From Symsagittifera roscoffensis (Eukaryota; Xenacoelomorpha; Acoela; Convolutidae), in contig NC_087068.1 of NCBI RefSeq assembly GCF_963678635.1, positions 49,187,724-49,251,723 of the forward strand: a stretch of 64,000 bases of DNA, in the 5' to 3' direction. A model generated the notes under the pieces. That model ran no database searches. It was not told the origin of the DNA and saw nothing but the letters and a program-made list of their open reading frames with translations. This document shows positions 17,032 through 29,555 of this stretch, piece by piece. The stretch's first letter is position 1, and the number at the start of each line of letters is the position of its first letter. Both the position numbers and the translations under genes were made by a program.

Positions 17032-17371
17032 GTCTCAAAAACTCTATTGTAAATGATTAAAATCAATTATAATGGTTTATATTACATTGAAATAAAAAGT
17101 ATTGGGATTATCAACCTATTTTGATGGGGTTATAAAGATTTATTTTGTTATTTTTCTAGATACTGACTATAATGTGACTAAATAACCGACTGTGATCCAT
17201 GAACGCTCGGTGTGGGTTGTTTTTTAAAAAAAATTCTTTCGAGCAGGTTTTTTAAAATGTTATCTTTTCAGAGTGTCAGAACTCACTCAATAGGAAAATT
17301 TTATGTTGAACACCATTTTATCACTAAACAACCAACTCGATTCAGTTCATGCTTTTGCAAAACTTTACAGT

Positions 17372-17445
17372 AAGCGAGACGGCTCATGTCAAGGCAAAGC
17401 CTTTGACGTTTCGACTGACTGCCTGTAACGTCTATGAAATAAGTT
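17372..17445. repeat. Diverged fragment of the fold-back MITE end
   Basis: The pattern gagacggctcatgtcaaggc...ttgacgtttcgactgactgcc...tctatgaa is a degraded version of the fold-back family end (gactgctcgtatcagggc...gaatgttccgactgcc...tatgga) seen at 18338. Confidence 0.5.
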
Positions 17446-17628
17446 TTTTTTGGTCTGATTTTTACAAAAATTTAAAGGATACATATGCTTCTGGTTTTTT
17501 TTAATCAATCAAATTATTTTTGGCGATTGAAAAATAATTGTTAGCAAAAGTTTTTATCCAATAAGCAAATCATCTCTCTGGGTGGGAAAAAAAGATTCTT
17601 CACCTGAAGTCTTTTTGGATCATGTTAA

Positions 17629-17860
17629 CTATTTCCCCCCTATTGCAATAGGGGGGATAGTTAACAAGGTTTGGATGAAATTTATTGAAATAACGTCAAC
17701 CAATAGGAATGCGAATTGAAATAACGTCAACCAATATGAATGCGACAGAACACATTTTTGAGAAATACAAAACCAATCCAGTTGAGCGTAAATGAAATGT
17801 GTTTTAATAGGGGGGAGGGGGGATTCTTTAGAAGGTACCATAGGGGGGGGAAAACATGAT
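17629..17860. repeat. Short G/C-tract repeat with inverted GTTAACTATT ends
   Basis: Begins with a palindrome, gttaactatttcccccc pairing with ggggggatagttaac around 17624-17662. It ends in G-tracts with gaaggtaccataggggggg. A second copy with the same order lies at 19672-19822. It appears to be a small non-autonomous element of unknown class. Confidence 0.55.
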
Positions 17861-18337
17861 CCGCCTTTTTTGACGGAAACATGATGATTCGAAATGGCCA
17901 AAATGATTTTGTTGTGGATTAATTTCTGCACTCTTTGAAAACTTTACTTTGATGACGCTCGAAATGACGCTCAAAATGACGCTTCAAAAATGCTCGAAAT
18001 ATATTTGAGGTCAGCTAATTGGTTGTACTTGATTCTTATGCGAGCCAAATGTTAACACTTAGCTAACTTATTCTGGCTGTATTAGAGCAAAAATTGAATA
18101 GAAATTTAATTTTTCGGTTCCACTTTTGCCAAAAGCTTTTCACTCACCCGCTATATAATGTGCAAAAAAATGTTTTTATCATCCAGTAAATTGAAAAAAA
18201 AATTCAAACTGCTTACTTCAGTTCAACTTGTTAAAATTCTGAGCAGATTAAAATCGCTTCTTACGCGTAAATATCACGAATAAAATTGCGCCGTAACTGG
18301 CACAATTTGGAGGAATTGGCAGTTTTCAAACTACAAC

Positions 18338-19545
18338 AAGACTGCTCGTATCAGGGCGAAGCGCTGAATGTTCCGACTGCCTTTTAAGGTTTTATGGAGC
18401 AGTAATAACATTAAAAAATTATATGTATTAAAAAAAATGAAACTTTTTTTTTCTTAAATTTGAAATTTTTTATGAAAATCATCCCCTCACACGCCATATA
18501 AAGTAGAAAAGGATAGATTTTACTCCTTGTAACAAATCAATTATGGCAAATAAGCTTCTTACAAACAATTTGGAACGATTTCTAAGACGGATTAAATCTC
18601 CGCTTACGCGTTAATAGCGCGAAACATATCGCACGTTAATTGTCCCAAATTGGCCAACATGGCAATCTTTAAACCCCCATAACTTTACAAAAAATGATCA
18701 CAGGTGAAATATCTTTTCAAATTTAAGCTCAGGACAACCATACCTTTCGAATGATAAAAAAAAATTCTGTCAAAAATGGCTAGTTAAAAAGTCGAAATTT
18801 GTGTGAAGAAAAAAAACCCACCCGAGCACAAATATTCCGTTACTTTCGTATCGAGAGTCGGAACAAAAAATTTTCAAGAAATAATCACAGGTGGCATATT
18901 TGAATGCAGGACGTACGTCACTTATTTTCAAAATTTCAAATTTTCTCAACAAAACTGGCTAGAGTTATTAAGTCAAAGTTAATTTTAAAGAAATAAAAAA
19001 GCCACACCGAGCACTAATATCACGTCACATCAGATTAATCTGATTTTTGTTCCAATTTTCGATACGAAAGTAACGGAATATTTGTGCTCGGGGTGGATTT
19101 TTTCAGACAAATGTCGATTTTTTAACTAGCCATTTTTGACGGAATTTTTTTTATCATTCGAAAGGTATTGTTGTCCCGAGCATAAATTTGAAAAAATACT
19201 TCATCTGTGATCATTTTCCTTTAAGTTATGGGGGTTTAAAGATTTTAAATTAACGCGCGATATATTTTGCACTATTAACGCGTAAGCGCAGATTTAATCC
19301 GTCTCATAAATCGTTCCAAATTGATTGAAACTTATTTGCCATAATTGATTTGTTACAAACAGCAAAATCTATTCTTTTGTACTTTATATGGCGTGTGGGG
19401 GGATGATTTCATTAAAAAAAGTTTCAATTTTTTTTTCATTTTGTTTTATTACATTTAATTTTTATGATACTACTGCTCCATAAACCTTAAATTGCAGTCG
19501 GAACATTCAGGGCTTCGCCCTGATACGAGCAATCTTGTCTTGTTT
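18338..19545. repeat. Fold-back MITE, near-palindromic copy of about 1.2 kb
   Basis: The left arm starts caagactgctcgtatcaggg, and the right arm ends with its reverse complement form near 19545. A second pairing, cgagcacaaatattccgtta at 18823 with taacggaatatttgtgctcg near 19070, shows that the arms run about 500 nt each around a loop at about 18870-19045. There is no coding capacity. Partial copies occur at 17372, 23650, 25320, 38322 and 40940, so this is a dispersed family. Confidence 0.8.
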
Positions 19546-19671
19546 TTTATGTCAAGGGTTAAGGGTTTGTAAGTTTGACTGAAACCATTTATGCTCTTAT
19601 TTTAACTATGAACACCTCAGAACGCGCTCGTGGGATGACCATTTTTAAAGGAAGTTAAATGTTTGGGATCT

Positions 19672-19822
19672 TGTTAACTACCCCCCCCCCCCCCCTATTG
19701 AAATAGGGGGAAATAATTAACAAGGTATAAAATTCGTATATGCTTAATTATTCAGTTCTTTCTTCTTTATAGGGGGGGGGGTTCTTTACAAGGTACCATA
19801 GGGGGGAGGGAATAGTTAACAA
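19672..19822. repeat. Second copy of the G/C-tract repeat
   Basis: A run of at least 14 C followed by tattgaaataggggg, then aattaacaaggtat, and after about 60 nt aggggggggggttctttac and aaggtaccataggggggagg. Order and motifs match the copy at 17629-17860, with a longer C tract. Confidence 0.55.
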
Positions 19823-19904
19823 GATACAATGTTTGGAAGCTGAGTAGAAATGCGGTTTGACTGGTTGATTTTTTTAATTAACTCCTTCAATTGTTTAACA
19901 GTTG

Positions 19905-20227
19905 GCTCCCGGTTGCTTATATTTGCGGATTCCGCTTACAAATTTTGCGGATTCCACTTACATTTGCGGATTCCACTTACATTTTGTGGAATACACTTAC
20001 AGTTGCGGAATTCAAAACAGCTAGCTATATTCGCTTGTTGCGGATTCCGCGGCACAACAAATGTGCCGACAGAATTTATGTTACAGGTATTTGTACGCGG
20101 AATCCACAGAAGTTTTGTAAGTGGAATCCACTGATTTTTTGGAACAAGTTTAAAGGTTTGTCTATGGAATCCAGGAACATGCAGACACAAAACTGTGCGC
20201 CTATCGAGTGCACAGTTTGGCCTCGTA
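19905..20227. repeat. 5'-truncated copy of the GCGGATTCC TIR element
   Basis: Contains a degenerate tandem of about 19-25 nt, gcggattccacttacattt, then an inverted version (gtaagtggaatccac). It ends in the terminal motif tgcacagtttggcctcgta at 20209-20227. The complete copy at 41384-41855 shows both ends. The left terminal motif is missing here. Frames of 90-150 codons that cross it result from the stop-poor repeat and are not genes. Confidence 0.65.
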
Positions 20228-22130
20228 ATGATAGTCGGAGTCAATTATCTGACTTTGTTGCCGAAATTTTTCCCTCAAATCCAGAACTTATAAGTGAGTC
20301 GGATATTTTCTCGAATATTTTGGACACCAAAATTTGATTGCATTCGGCAGTGGTACCTTTCAACTTTTTGCTAGATGCTGGTTCATCATAGTCGAGAACT
20401 AAAAACTCGTCCGCGAAGCTTGGTTCCTGTTTTGGATCTAAAATTTTTACAAACAACCGTTCACCGAAAAGAGGGACGTGAAACAATATCAGAAGATTTA
20501 CTTCCTGGCAAGCTATCAATTTCAGAAACTGGGAAACTCCACCTCCTGAATATTCTTTAAAAAGTCGACAATTTTTGGTTTCCCAACTACACCGAAGTTT
20601 GAGAAGACAACTGGATGTGACTTAGCTTGGAGTCCCTAAGATATGCCGGTGATATTGATATCGGACAGTCTGGTGGGCTATTTGCTTGCGTCAGACGGGT
20701 TTGGGCGGTGTCTTCTAAGTCTAACTAATGTAAGGGTTTGAGTTTACTTAGTTTGTGTCAGCGGAAGTCGCTAATGGACTGAAGACGCCTGTCAACTTAA
20801 GAAATCAGTTTATAGGCCTTTTCTAGCAATGTCTCTACAGAAAAACCAACAAATCATCCTTTCACTACCACTAAAATCCTACCTCAAATAAGGGGATATA
20901 AAAATCAGTCTTGTGTAAAGTATTCTGTAGTAGTTTTTGTAGCCGGACATTTAGAATCTGGACCGGAATCTTGGAATATTAGAAATTTTTGATCTCAACG
21001 ACCAAATGAACGAATTTTTTCTTCAGGTTTTTGTCGTTTTCTTAGCAAACATTTTTTTACATAGAGTTCAAACTTTGATAAACACTAGATAAAACTATTT
21101 GGAAGGACTTGGCCCGGCTAAAATTTGAAAAATCTTTTTCAAAGGCGTAAAAAAACTAGTATATCTTAAATAGTTTTGGAGGTGCTCTTGCTGTGGAGAC
21201 ATCCTCGCAAACAAAATAACAAATTTTTGAATTTATGGGCTTAAACTACTTGTTGGTGAAGCTTATGAGGATGAATTACTCTTTATGTCGCCAAAAAATG
21301 ACAGATAACAGAACTGGAAAAGTTACTTGACCCGGTGTCAAAAAACTGTCTTCATTTTTAACGACCAACACATTAGAAAGTTCTTGGGAGCTTACATCAG
21401 AAAGTTGGACAAAAACTAGACATAACAAAACTGCTAATGAGAAATCTGTGTATAGATTGGAGCAGGCCGCTTCTGTCAAAACCCGTAAAACTACTCTCAT
21501 GTTGCCGATTAAGAGCGTACGGCATTCAAAAATGATTTTTTGTGTTTCTGATAAAAACTTACTTTGAAGAATTCGTACAATTTGTGGATTGAAACGTTAA
21601 ATACTTAATACTTAAAATACTAACGCAACTACAGTTATTAGGTTTTAGTTGAGACAGGAATGATATTGATAAAAACTGAACTTGATCTACAGGATCTTCA
21701 ATATTGGTAGGACCAATCTAACGGAGTGGATACAGTCAAGATTTGGCAAAATCAGTGTAAATAAAAAAAAACAAACCAGCGATGACAGCAACTCCGAATT
21801 TTCTGGGCTGTTAGTATCTTTCTGTTTTTTAAAAGTAAAGACAGTAGTTCTGAAAACGTTTAATTTGGTTCCGACATTGACCTCAAAACTTTCCACTCTG
21901 GATGCTTTGCAAAAACTAGGAACCAAAATTAATTGTTCTCAAAATATGCTTCTGAACACCGGCACCGAAGTTTTATGGATAAAAATTTTTCATATAGGAA
22001 TTTTGTTGAACAAACTGTTGCCTATATAATCGATTAACGTGGCTAAATTAGGCAACGTAATGGCTGTTCAATCCATTATAATCGATTTTTCACAAAAAAA
22101 AACAATAATCCATTGCAAATCATTATAATC
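20228..22130. other. No supported feature
   Basis: AT-rich sequence with only short frames. A less AT-rich patch at about 20620-20800 has no readable frame longer than a few dozen codons and no recognisable RNA structure. I see nothing to annotate. Confidence 0.4.
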
Positions 22131-22134
22131 GTAG

Positions 22135-22385
22135 TCCCCCATGCCCCCCCCCCCCCCGCTACGCCCTTCTTCCTCGCCAACACCTCCCTCCAGCTGCCCC
22201 CATGTCCCCCACCCACGTCGCCCCCACGTCACCCAATATGCCCTGTCCCCCTTTGCAACTCTTCAACCCGCATTGACACCCCCACCCATACCCACCAATC
22301 ACCTTCACCGAACAACCCCACATCACCGCCGACCGGAATAAGTAACTTCGGGGTAGAGGTTAAACGTGGGTGGGGGTGTGGGGTA
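22135..22385. repeat. C-rich to G-rich low-complexity island
   Basis: Begins with a run of at least 14 C and continues C-rich for about 180 nt. It then switches to a G-rich stretch (gggtagaggttaaacgtggg, tgggggtgtgggg). Similar C-then-G islands lie at 36552-36835 and about 46780-47000. They can fold on themselves imperfectly and could form G-quadruplex or i-motif structures. The 106-codon frame across it is Pro-rich by composition only. Confidence 0.6.
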
Positions 22386-22439
22386 TATTGTGCGGTTTTG
22401 AATAACAAAATAAATGCAGGAAAAAGTCCGTAAACAGCT

Positions 22440-23640
22440 TATAATAAAACGCAATTGAAAATAAGAAAAAAGTTCCAATTTAGCAAGACCACAGAATAAC
22501 TAACTTAAGTTTATACTTATTATGATCAAATGAAAATATCACACAAAAAGATTTTAACAATTGATTATAATCCATGATAATTTGTTATAATTTATTATGT
22601 TTCGTTCAATAATTTTTTAAAAAATTAAAATGAAAATTATTGATTATAATCAATTGGAAATGAATTTTATTGTTTCAAAAATTATAAAAATTTGATCAAT
22701 TTCTAATCAATCATAATAGATTTTTTTTTCGAATTTTAGAGAGACAGGCTTTAAAAAAGTAAAACAATTTTCTGTAGTTCATGAAACTTCAGTGCGGGCA
22801 CGCGAGATTTAGAAAAGTTTTCTAAAAGCTGAGATTAATTATTGCAAAAATTAATAAAAGCCTAAACCGTTTGCCAAGTAAAAAGAGTAAAAATCAGACT
22901 CTAAAAGCCATTTACACGTGTTATGAATCCAATTTTCAACGTTACCAACAAAAATACTGAGAAGTTTAAGCGATGGCTCGTAAAAAATTATTTGCCAATT
23001 AAAAACTTTTTTAATTAAAGCAAAAAATCTGCTAGTTTAAAAAACTAAAAGTGATACTAAGCTAAAAAAAATTGCTTGTTGGCAAATATCGTTGCTCAAC
23101 GTACAAAAACTTGCTCTCTCCTTCTCTGCTTTTTTTGCAAAGAAAAGTTTAAGAAGCGGTTGAAGTTATTCTAGAAAATGAATTAGATTTTGAACTAAAC
23201 TTCATCCTAGCTGCCCGTGTGAAGAATGATCTGATGTGAAAGTTAAAATAAAATTTTCAATTTTGCTTCTGGAAAAAAGCAATAATAGATACAAGTTAAT
23301 TCCCTGAGTTCAATCTCGATTTTATTGAACTTTGAACTCATATTCATTGCATAAAAGTGATTTTTTGTTTCGAGTTCTTGCCATCGTAATTTTTCAAAAA
23401 TTAAAAAAACCGTCAAAAAATTCACTGTTTGTTTTGGGAGAAAACGTTTTGGGAAAACGCCATTCGCACAAATTGGAACAAATCGTTTTTTGAATTCCTC
23501 TGCTTAAAATCTAAAATCTCATGAGAAAAAATATAACTATGTTTTTTATGTTATCCCAGGTTTGAAAACAGCTAGACGTTTTCTATATTTCGAGTGCTGG
23601 AAAAAGATTTTGATTTCTAGTTTTCTAAGATGCAAGCAGG
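22440..23640. other. No supported feature
   Basis: Very AT-rich. Contains loose repeats of a ttataatc/gattataa type (22060-22720) that resemble those at 43100-43200. No coding or RNA feature is seen. Confidence 0.4.
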
Positions 23641-23649
23641 CAAACAAAC

Positions 23650-23715
23650 AAGAATGCTCGTATCAGTGCAAAACCTTGATGGTCACGACTCGTTTGTAAG
23701 CTTTATGGAGAAGTG
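23650..23715. repeat. Fragment of the fold-back MITE end
   Basis: caagaatgctcgtatcagtg followed by gtcacgact and gctttatggagaagtg matches the outer end of the fold-back family at 18338, with point changes. Confidence 0.55.
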
Positions 23716-24879
23716 TTCACTTTCAAAAACTCTGATAACCATTTCAAAAAAATGACCTCATGACTCCATAATGTGCATTTTTCGAATTTTAAGCAGAGTC
23801 CACAACACGCCGAAAACAGTTTTGTCGCAACATTGTAGTTTTATTTGATCTTCTCTGCTGCCAATTTACATTCCATAAAGAGAACAAATAGTTATAACAC
23901 TATATTGCACAAAATCGCTCCAAAAGTTTATTTTGCTGAATCCGCAAAAAATTGCGTAATTCGGAACAGTTTTTCTAATCCACACAGAAGAAAATAAATT
24001 TTTATTTTGAAAGTATGCTGTCTTGGAAATCGCAACCATAAGCGGAATCCGAAAACTCTAAGTGGAATCTACATTTTGTTTGCGGCATCCAACAACAAAT
24101 ATAATTATCTACATTTTTGATACTGATTCTGTTTTTTTTGTTGGTCATCAACGAGACTTTCGATTTATTATAATCTGATTTACTGACAACATTTCATTTC
24201 AGCTAAAATCCACCAGTGAAGTCTTAAATACTGAAAAATCAATCATAAAAAACATTAACAGCTCTCCAATCTCAAGCACTGAAAAAAAGAAGTTAACTGA
24301 TATAAGCTAAATCAAGAATTATTCTTCAAAAAATTTAATTTTAATTTGACCTTCATCGTAAGGTTTTCAAAATAAATTATGCAAGACTTTTCTTCTACTC
24401 CGAATTTTAATCCGAACTTTGAAATAGGAGATAAAAACGAATAATTTAGGACTAGACAAATTGAAATGATAATCTTATATGCTGATAATGCAACATAATT
24501 AGGTCAGATTTTAGTGAATAGCAAATAACTAGGTCAAAAGTAAGAGCTTTTTATCACATACAAACTACCAAGTCACAAACAAAACTCCAAAACTCGCTAG
24601 TCCAAAAAAAGGTTTTGCCTATTCAATATTATGATATAATTCCCGAAAAAAATCCCCAAAACATTTGCTGGCTTATTTAACCAAAATATTAAAGAGGTAC
24701 ATTTTAGTTAAAGCTGTACATTTTAGTAAAACATTGATGTAAGGTTTGCTCGTGAATTCCGCTGACAGTGGATTTTCAGTCCGTTTCCGTTTTCCATTTT
24801 GAAGACAATAATTGTAGCTCTAGTTTTTAATTGGTTATCCACAAGAATTGGTTTAGTTCAGTTTATCAAACAAAATTGC
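23716..24879. other. No supported feature
   Basis: AT-rich intergenic or intronic sequence. A pyrimidine-AG string (catttcatttcag near 24188-24200) could be a splice acceptor, but no coding text follows it. Confidence 0.35.
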
Positions 24880-25150
24880 AGAATCCGTTTATGATTTGTG
24901 GAATGCACTCACATTTGCGGATTCCGCTAATATTTTTGCAGATTCCACTCACCTTTTCTGCGGATTCCAATCAAGTTTGCGGAATCCACTTAAATTTTGC
25001 GGAATCAGTTTATAGTTGTGGATTTCAGAACAGCTAGATATATTCAGTGTTTGCGGAATCCGCGACAAAACAATTGTACCACAAAATAACAGGTATTCGT
25101 ACAAGGAATCCAGGGAAAATTTGTAAGTGGAATCCACTCATATTTTGAAA
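24880..25150. repeat. Diverged copy of the GCGGATTCC repeat element
   Basis: Tandem gcggattccactcac and tttgcggaatccacttaaat units followed by inverted gtaagtggaatccactc, the same internal structure as 19905-20227 and 41384-41855. Neither terminal motif is preserved. Confidence 0.6.
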
Positions 25151-25319
25151 CTTGTTTAAAGACTTTTCTCCGGATTCTATTGAACCCTCATAATAAAAAA
25201 GATATCGAAGTTTCTTTTTGAAAATTTTTTGGAAATCATCTCCGACGCTATGTGAAAAACAATGATAAGTTTTGCATGTAGCAAAAATTTAAATAAACTA
25301 AATAGCAAGCCTCAAAACC

Positions 25320-25620
25320 ATTACGAAACTATTTCTAAACACGAATTAAGTCTCTGCCTACGCGTTAGTCGCAAGAAATCTATCGCGCGTTTACTGCGCC
25401 AAATTGGCAATCTTTGAACCCCAATAACTTTATAAAAATTGTAACTGGTAAGAAAACATTTTAAATTTGAGAACAAGACAACAAAACATTTTGAATGATA
25501 TGTTTAAAAGTTCTGCCAAAATTTGCTAATTACAAAATCGATGTTTGTCTGGACAAAAAATAACCACCCGAGGACAATATTGCGCTACTTTCTTCGAAAA
25601 TCGCAAAAAATTGTTTGCTG
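25320..25620. repeat. Partial copy of the fold-back MITE arm
   Basis: Contains the arm landmarks in order: ttaagtctctgcctacgcgt, ccaataactttata, and accacccgag with gcgctactttc. They correspond to the inner part of the fold-back element at 18590-18860, with many changes. Confidence 0.6.
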
Positions 25621-26100
25621 TGCCAGGGTGCCGAAAATTGCTTTAAATTAAATAAAAACAGTTATATATAAAAAATGCTATTTTTACAATAGCGAGATAA
25701 AAAAAGTACAAATCAAAGTACAATATCTCAGTTTTTACGTTTCTGCCAGCCAGTGAGAGCAGTCATTGAAAACAAAACATTTGATGTTATCCTAGGGTGC
25801 CGATTATTATTATTGATGCGATTAAAATTATCGCTCCTGAAAAAATATATTTTGCTTATACCTTTCAATCTCAGCCTTTTGTTTCTTCAGGCAAGCAGAA
25901 GCAAAAATTAAATTCGTGTGATGTGATCCCAGTAATCCGGAAATTCAAAGGTATTAAGTTTTTCTAAATTGAGAAAAACTAGCATTTCATCAACAAATTT
26001 AGTTGCTCGATCTACATTATCTCAGTTTGTACTTTTTTGTCGGAATGAAAGGCAAATCTAATAAAAAGTGGTGATTTTATCCAAAGGTGCCGAATAATTT
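25621..26100. repeat. Loose tandem of a GGTGCCGA-containing unit
   Basis: The motif gggtgccgaaaatt near 25627 recurs as agggtgccgattatt near 25796 and aaggtgccgaataattt near 26085. Similar upstream text (atctcagtttttacg and atctcagtttgtac) precedes the second and third. This suggests three diverged repeat units of 170-290 nt. Confidence 0.35.
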
Positions 26101-26116
26101 CGGCATTAATTTTGGA

Positions 26117-26560
26117 ATGAAAGCAAAATTGCTTTTTAAATTGCTTTCGACGGAATTTCGCTTCAAGAACAGTCTAAAACTTTCACAGATGTTTTACTTC
26201 GGTGGCTCTATCCATAAATATTTTGATCAGAGTAATAAAAAAGATTATGATTTATATTTTGAAGTCCTTCGTTTTCAAGAAGACCAGTTGCAACTTAGAT
26301 CATATGCTCAAATTTTATACGTAAGTCAGATAACTGAAACAATCAAAATTTCTACATTTAACTCTGGAAATTCAAATCTAAAGCTTTTCCATGTGCATAG
26401 CTTTGGACCAGGGAAGCATCTAGGATTTTATCGAGAGGAGGGGGTGCAAATGTGTTTCTTTTTTGTGTTTCTTCACGATGACCAAACTGATCTAGCAATT
26501 TTTCACAAAACGCGAACTGAACACTTTGTTTTGCAAATAAAGTATGCGCGGCAGCCTTAA
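26117..26560 (+). CDS. Hypothetical ORF, 147 aa from its first ATG
   Basis: A clean frame with a first ATG at 26117 and a stop at 26558-26560. A frame of this length would be expected only rarely by chance in the window. The text is mixed and protein-like, with hydrophobic and charged residues alternating, including HVHSFGPGKHLGFYREEGVQ and a Phe-rich stretch before HDDQTDLAIFHK. I recognise no family. It could be a small single-exon gene, an exon of a larger gene, or a lucky open frame. No promoter or splice support is visible. Confidence 0.3.
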   Translation: MKAKLLFKLLSTEFRFKNSLKLSQMFYFGGSIHKYFDQSNKKDYDLYFEVLRFQEDQLQLRSYAQILYVSQITETIKISTFNSGNSNLKLFHVHSFGPGKHLGFYREEGVQMCFFFVFLHDDQTDLAIFHKTRTEHFVLQIKYARQP

Positions 26561-26974
26561 TATAGTCAAAAAAATTTAGTCAAAAAATATAGTTAAAAAA
26601 TTTGAACCTTCGTATGAAAATTTCGGCCAAAAAATTGAACTTTTTTGATGCGCGCTTTCCGTGAAATTGGTAGTTATTGAAGCCGAAGCCTTTTTTTAAA
26701 AAACTTTTAGGGTTGGTAGCCCGAAACGATTCATAATAATCATAATAATATGTTTGTTTGCAATATAAATTTCATTCACTGTAAAATTTATTACACTTAC
26801 AACTAAAATAAATCTCATTGCGAAAATGCAGTGGAACTTTGCAACCCGTTTTCAGGCTCTGATCCTGCTCTGACTTCTGTTGGTTTTTAATGTCGATAGT
26901 TTATCTATAAATCATAAAAAGGATTTAGTGAAAAAAATTTAGTGTATGTGTACCCTTGAAAACATTGTTATTTT

Positions 26975-28560
26975 ACTCAAAAATGAACTTAACCAGTTGA
27001 TAAGTTCCTAGAAGGAATTTTACCGATAGCTCATGGTTGAAGACTTGTACGATTTGTAACTGATGTTCTGTGCAGCTTTGAATCCAGGTTACAAAATCTG
27101 GGAAGTATTTTAAAACAAAGATGAAAGTTTTTATAATTCTAACATTTATCGACATTTTTTATTACCCGTTGAGTGCACAGATATCTGCCTAGCTAAAACT
27201 CCTCATTCAAAACCGTATTCAAAATTTCAGTTCTAGCTTCATGAATTACGACCGATTTGCACTTTTCTTCACAAAACCTCAAAAATAGTAACCATGATAA
27301 CTCATGGATATGTAATTCTTTTATCAAGTAACTTTTTAGTTTTTGTCTTGTTTCGTCTATGCTCTCGTTTCTTCTCTAAAAACAAAAAATTTTCAGAAGT
27401 TGCTTGGTTTTAAGTTCAATTCTTTCTATTGTAGTTTTGTTGGTTGACGCGTAAACCACAACCCGTATTGCAAAATGGGTTTTACATAAGCGTTAAATGC
27501 TTTCAATAGTTGATCTTCACTTAAAAATTTTCTCAAAATGTAATGCATAATATAAAACCTCGACAAATTTTTTCAATTTTTGGATGTGATCAATAAAGGA
27601 AAACTTTGATTTAATTTAAACCCCTAAGTCAGGGAACGATTGTTTCTCTTTCATAGTTTTTGCATTCAATTTTACATCTGATTTTCCGCTGCTCTTTTAG
27701 ATAGTATCATTTTTTTGTTTTTTCTTCATTTAAAGTCCACTTGTTTCTTTTCTAACTAATTTGCTGCTTTGTCCAAAGTTTCCTGGTGTCTACGGGTTAA
27801 CTCACTGTTTCTAGCTGTAATGGGATTCCAGAAGGTCCAAAACAGGTCCACAAAAGCCATATGGGTCCTATTTCTCCAGTAAAGGCTTGTGGTTAACTGC
27901 ATCCAAGGTTTTTTAAGGTCGAGGAATTTGCACGGTGCGTTCGTGGTCTTAGAGTTGCACTCCTTGTGTACTCGTATTGTACTCCTTTTTGACCTGAATG
28001 GCCAAACTGGAAATTTCGTATTTATTGATACTATGTGAGATATTCATTCATTCTGTATAAATGACCCGCTCAAAACTTTAAGCTAAAACTGGTAAAAAAA
28101 GAAATTGGCCTGTAATTTGATGGTTCTAGATCATTGCTTTTTTTGAAGAGAGATTTGACTTTAGTAATTCTGAAACTGTCTGGAAAAACTACTGGAAGCA
28201 AAATTGGACAATTTTTTAAAATAAATTAATGGTTTTTAAGTCCATATGTATCTAAAGTGAACTTCGTTTTTTAGCGATTCGATTATAGTTGATACTTCAG
28301 CTAAATGTCAGATAAAACATTGACTCTTAACTCTTTTGAGTTATTGAAATTCTTCGCCAATTTTTTGACAAAACTTGCAAAATTTTTGTTCAATTTATCA
28401 ATTTTTTTCAACCATGTCGTTGTTTTTGGTAGCACATGTTAGATCGTTATACAGACGGAAAAAAAACTTTGCCAAAGCTATTGGACTCCATTTGAAGCTT
28501 TTCTCTGTTTTCTGTGCTTCCAGTTCTTGAAAATTACCCTACGCCGATGTTTTTTTGATG
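26975..28560 (-). pseudogene. Antisense remnant of a non-LTR (LINE) retrotransposon
   Basis: Reading the minus strand in pieces recovers reverse-transcriptase landmarks in the right order. Near 28200-28090 it gives PDSFRITKVKSLFKK then PSNYRPISFF. Near 27930-27850 it gives FLDLKK, then after a frameshift DAVNHKPLLEK. Near 27560-27440 it gives a post-RT text with AFNAYVKPILQYGLW. A last piece at 27155-26973 ends GTYQLVKFIFE. Frames are broken by stops and shifts, and no full-length frame exists. The FADD catalytic region is not clearly readable. It resembles the Jockey/CR1-type element at 43655-46642 but is older. Confidence 0.65.
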
Positions 28561-29555
28561 CTGCATTTTCACTACCCAGTGTTTCGAAGTTATTCTAATT
28601 GATGTTTACTCACGTAAAATTGATTCAAAATTTATCTGAGTTTTTCGTTCCACAAAAAAAAAAATCAGCGCAATTCAACTGGTTATTTTTGAAGTAAATT
28701 ATCAATTTATTTTTGCAGAAAGATTGTACTACGGTCGGAATTTGGACACAAAAAGTTCATTTTGCATGTTTGTGATGTTGCGAATAAAATCACTATAATG
28801 TTCAATTACAGATGTTTTGAAGATGGTTACTAACTTTTTACATTGAAAAAAAGTAGATCTATACACGCCTTCCTGGTCTTAATTTCTCTGGTTGGTTGTT
28901 TTCCATTTTCTAGAAAATAGTTTCCATTTAGTATGCTTATCAGTTCAGAGAGTCTTGTATTTTATAAAACACTAATATTAAAAACACCAAAAAGTAATTT
29001 ATGTGTAGATAGTGCTTTTATAAAATCATTCAAAAAGTTTCGTAGTATCAGGAGTGTCTGAGTTTTTCACCGCGCTAGGAGGAATACAAACACACCTCAT
29101 AATTGTTTTTTTTTAATATTTCATTTGTAATTTTGGTGCTTAATACTTGAATGTTGTTTTTGCTGGTTGTTTTTTTATTTCTTAATTTACTAACAATTTT
29201 ATTTAAGTTTTACGCCTCCTCCACTATGCTTATTAGAACTTTGAATGAGAAGAAGATGATACTCAATATGTTTAAAAGTAACGAAGTTCTAGCTGTGCAA
29301 ACGCCAGGTTTCGGTGCAACATATAACGATAGGCAAATAATTTAGTTAGGCTAATTTCAAACTCGTCTATAATTTTTAGTATTGATCTTATAATTTACAA
29401 AAGAATTTGCTCAGTAGTTTTCATGGTTCACTGCTTTGTATGTTTCTGTTGATCTGTGATAGAAAACAAATTTTAACAAGTTGGTCAAACAATCACAAAC
29501 TCCCTCACTTGGCCTAAAAATTTTTTCTTCTACGTCCTTATAATTTTACGCTGTT
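28561..29555. other. No supported feature
   Basis: AT-rich. A 64-codon frame at 29151-29345 starts with a hydrophobic stretch but has no other support. This could include the decayed 5' part of the antisense LINE, but I cannot read it. Confidence 0.35.

Noticed and set aside
19891-20337. 148-codon frame over the GCGGATTCC repeat
   Set aside because: It is produced by a short tandem without stops. Similar frames in other phases occur in the sister repeat at 41396-41878.
20620-20800. Less AT-rich patch considered as an snRNA or spliced leader gene
   Set aside because: No Sm site, convincing stem set or known core sequence could be recognised.
22113-22433. Pro-rich frames in the C-rich island
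   Set aside because: Composition alone (C runs) yields Pro codons and few stops.
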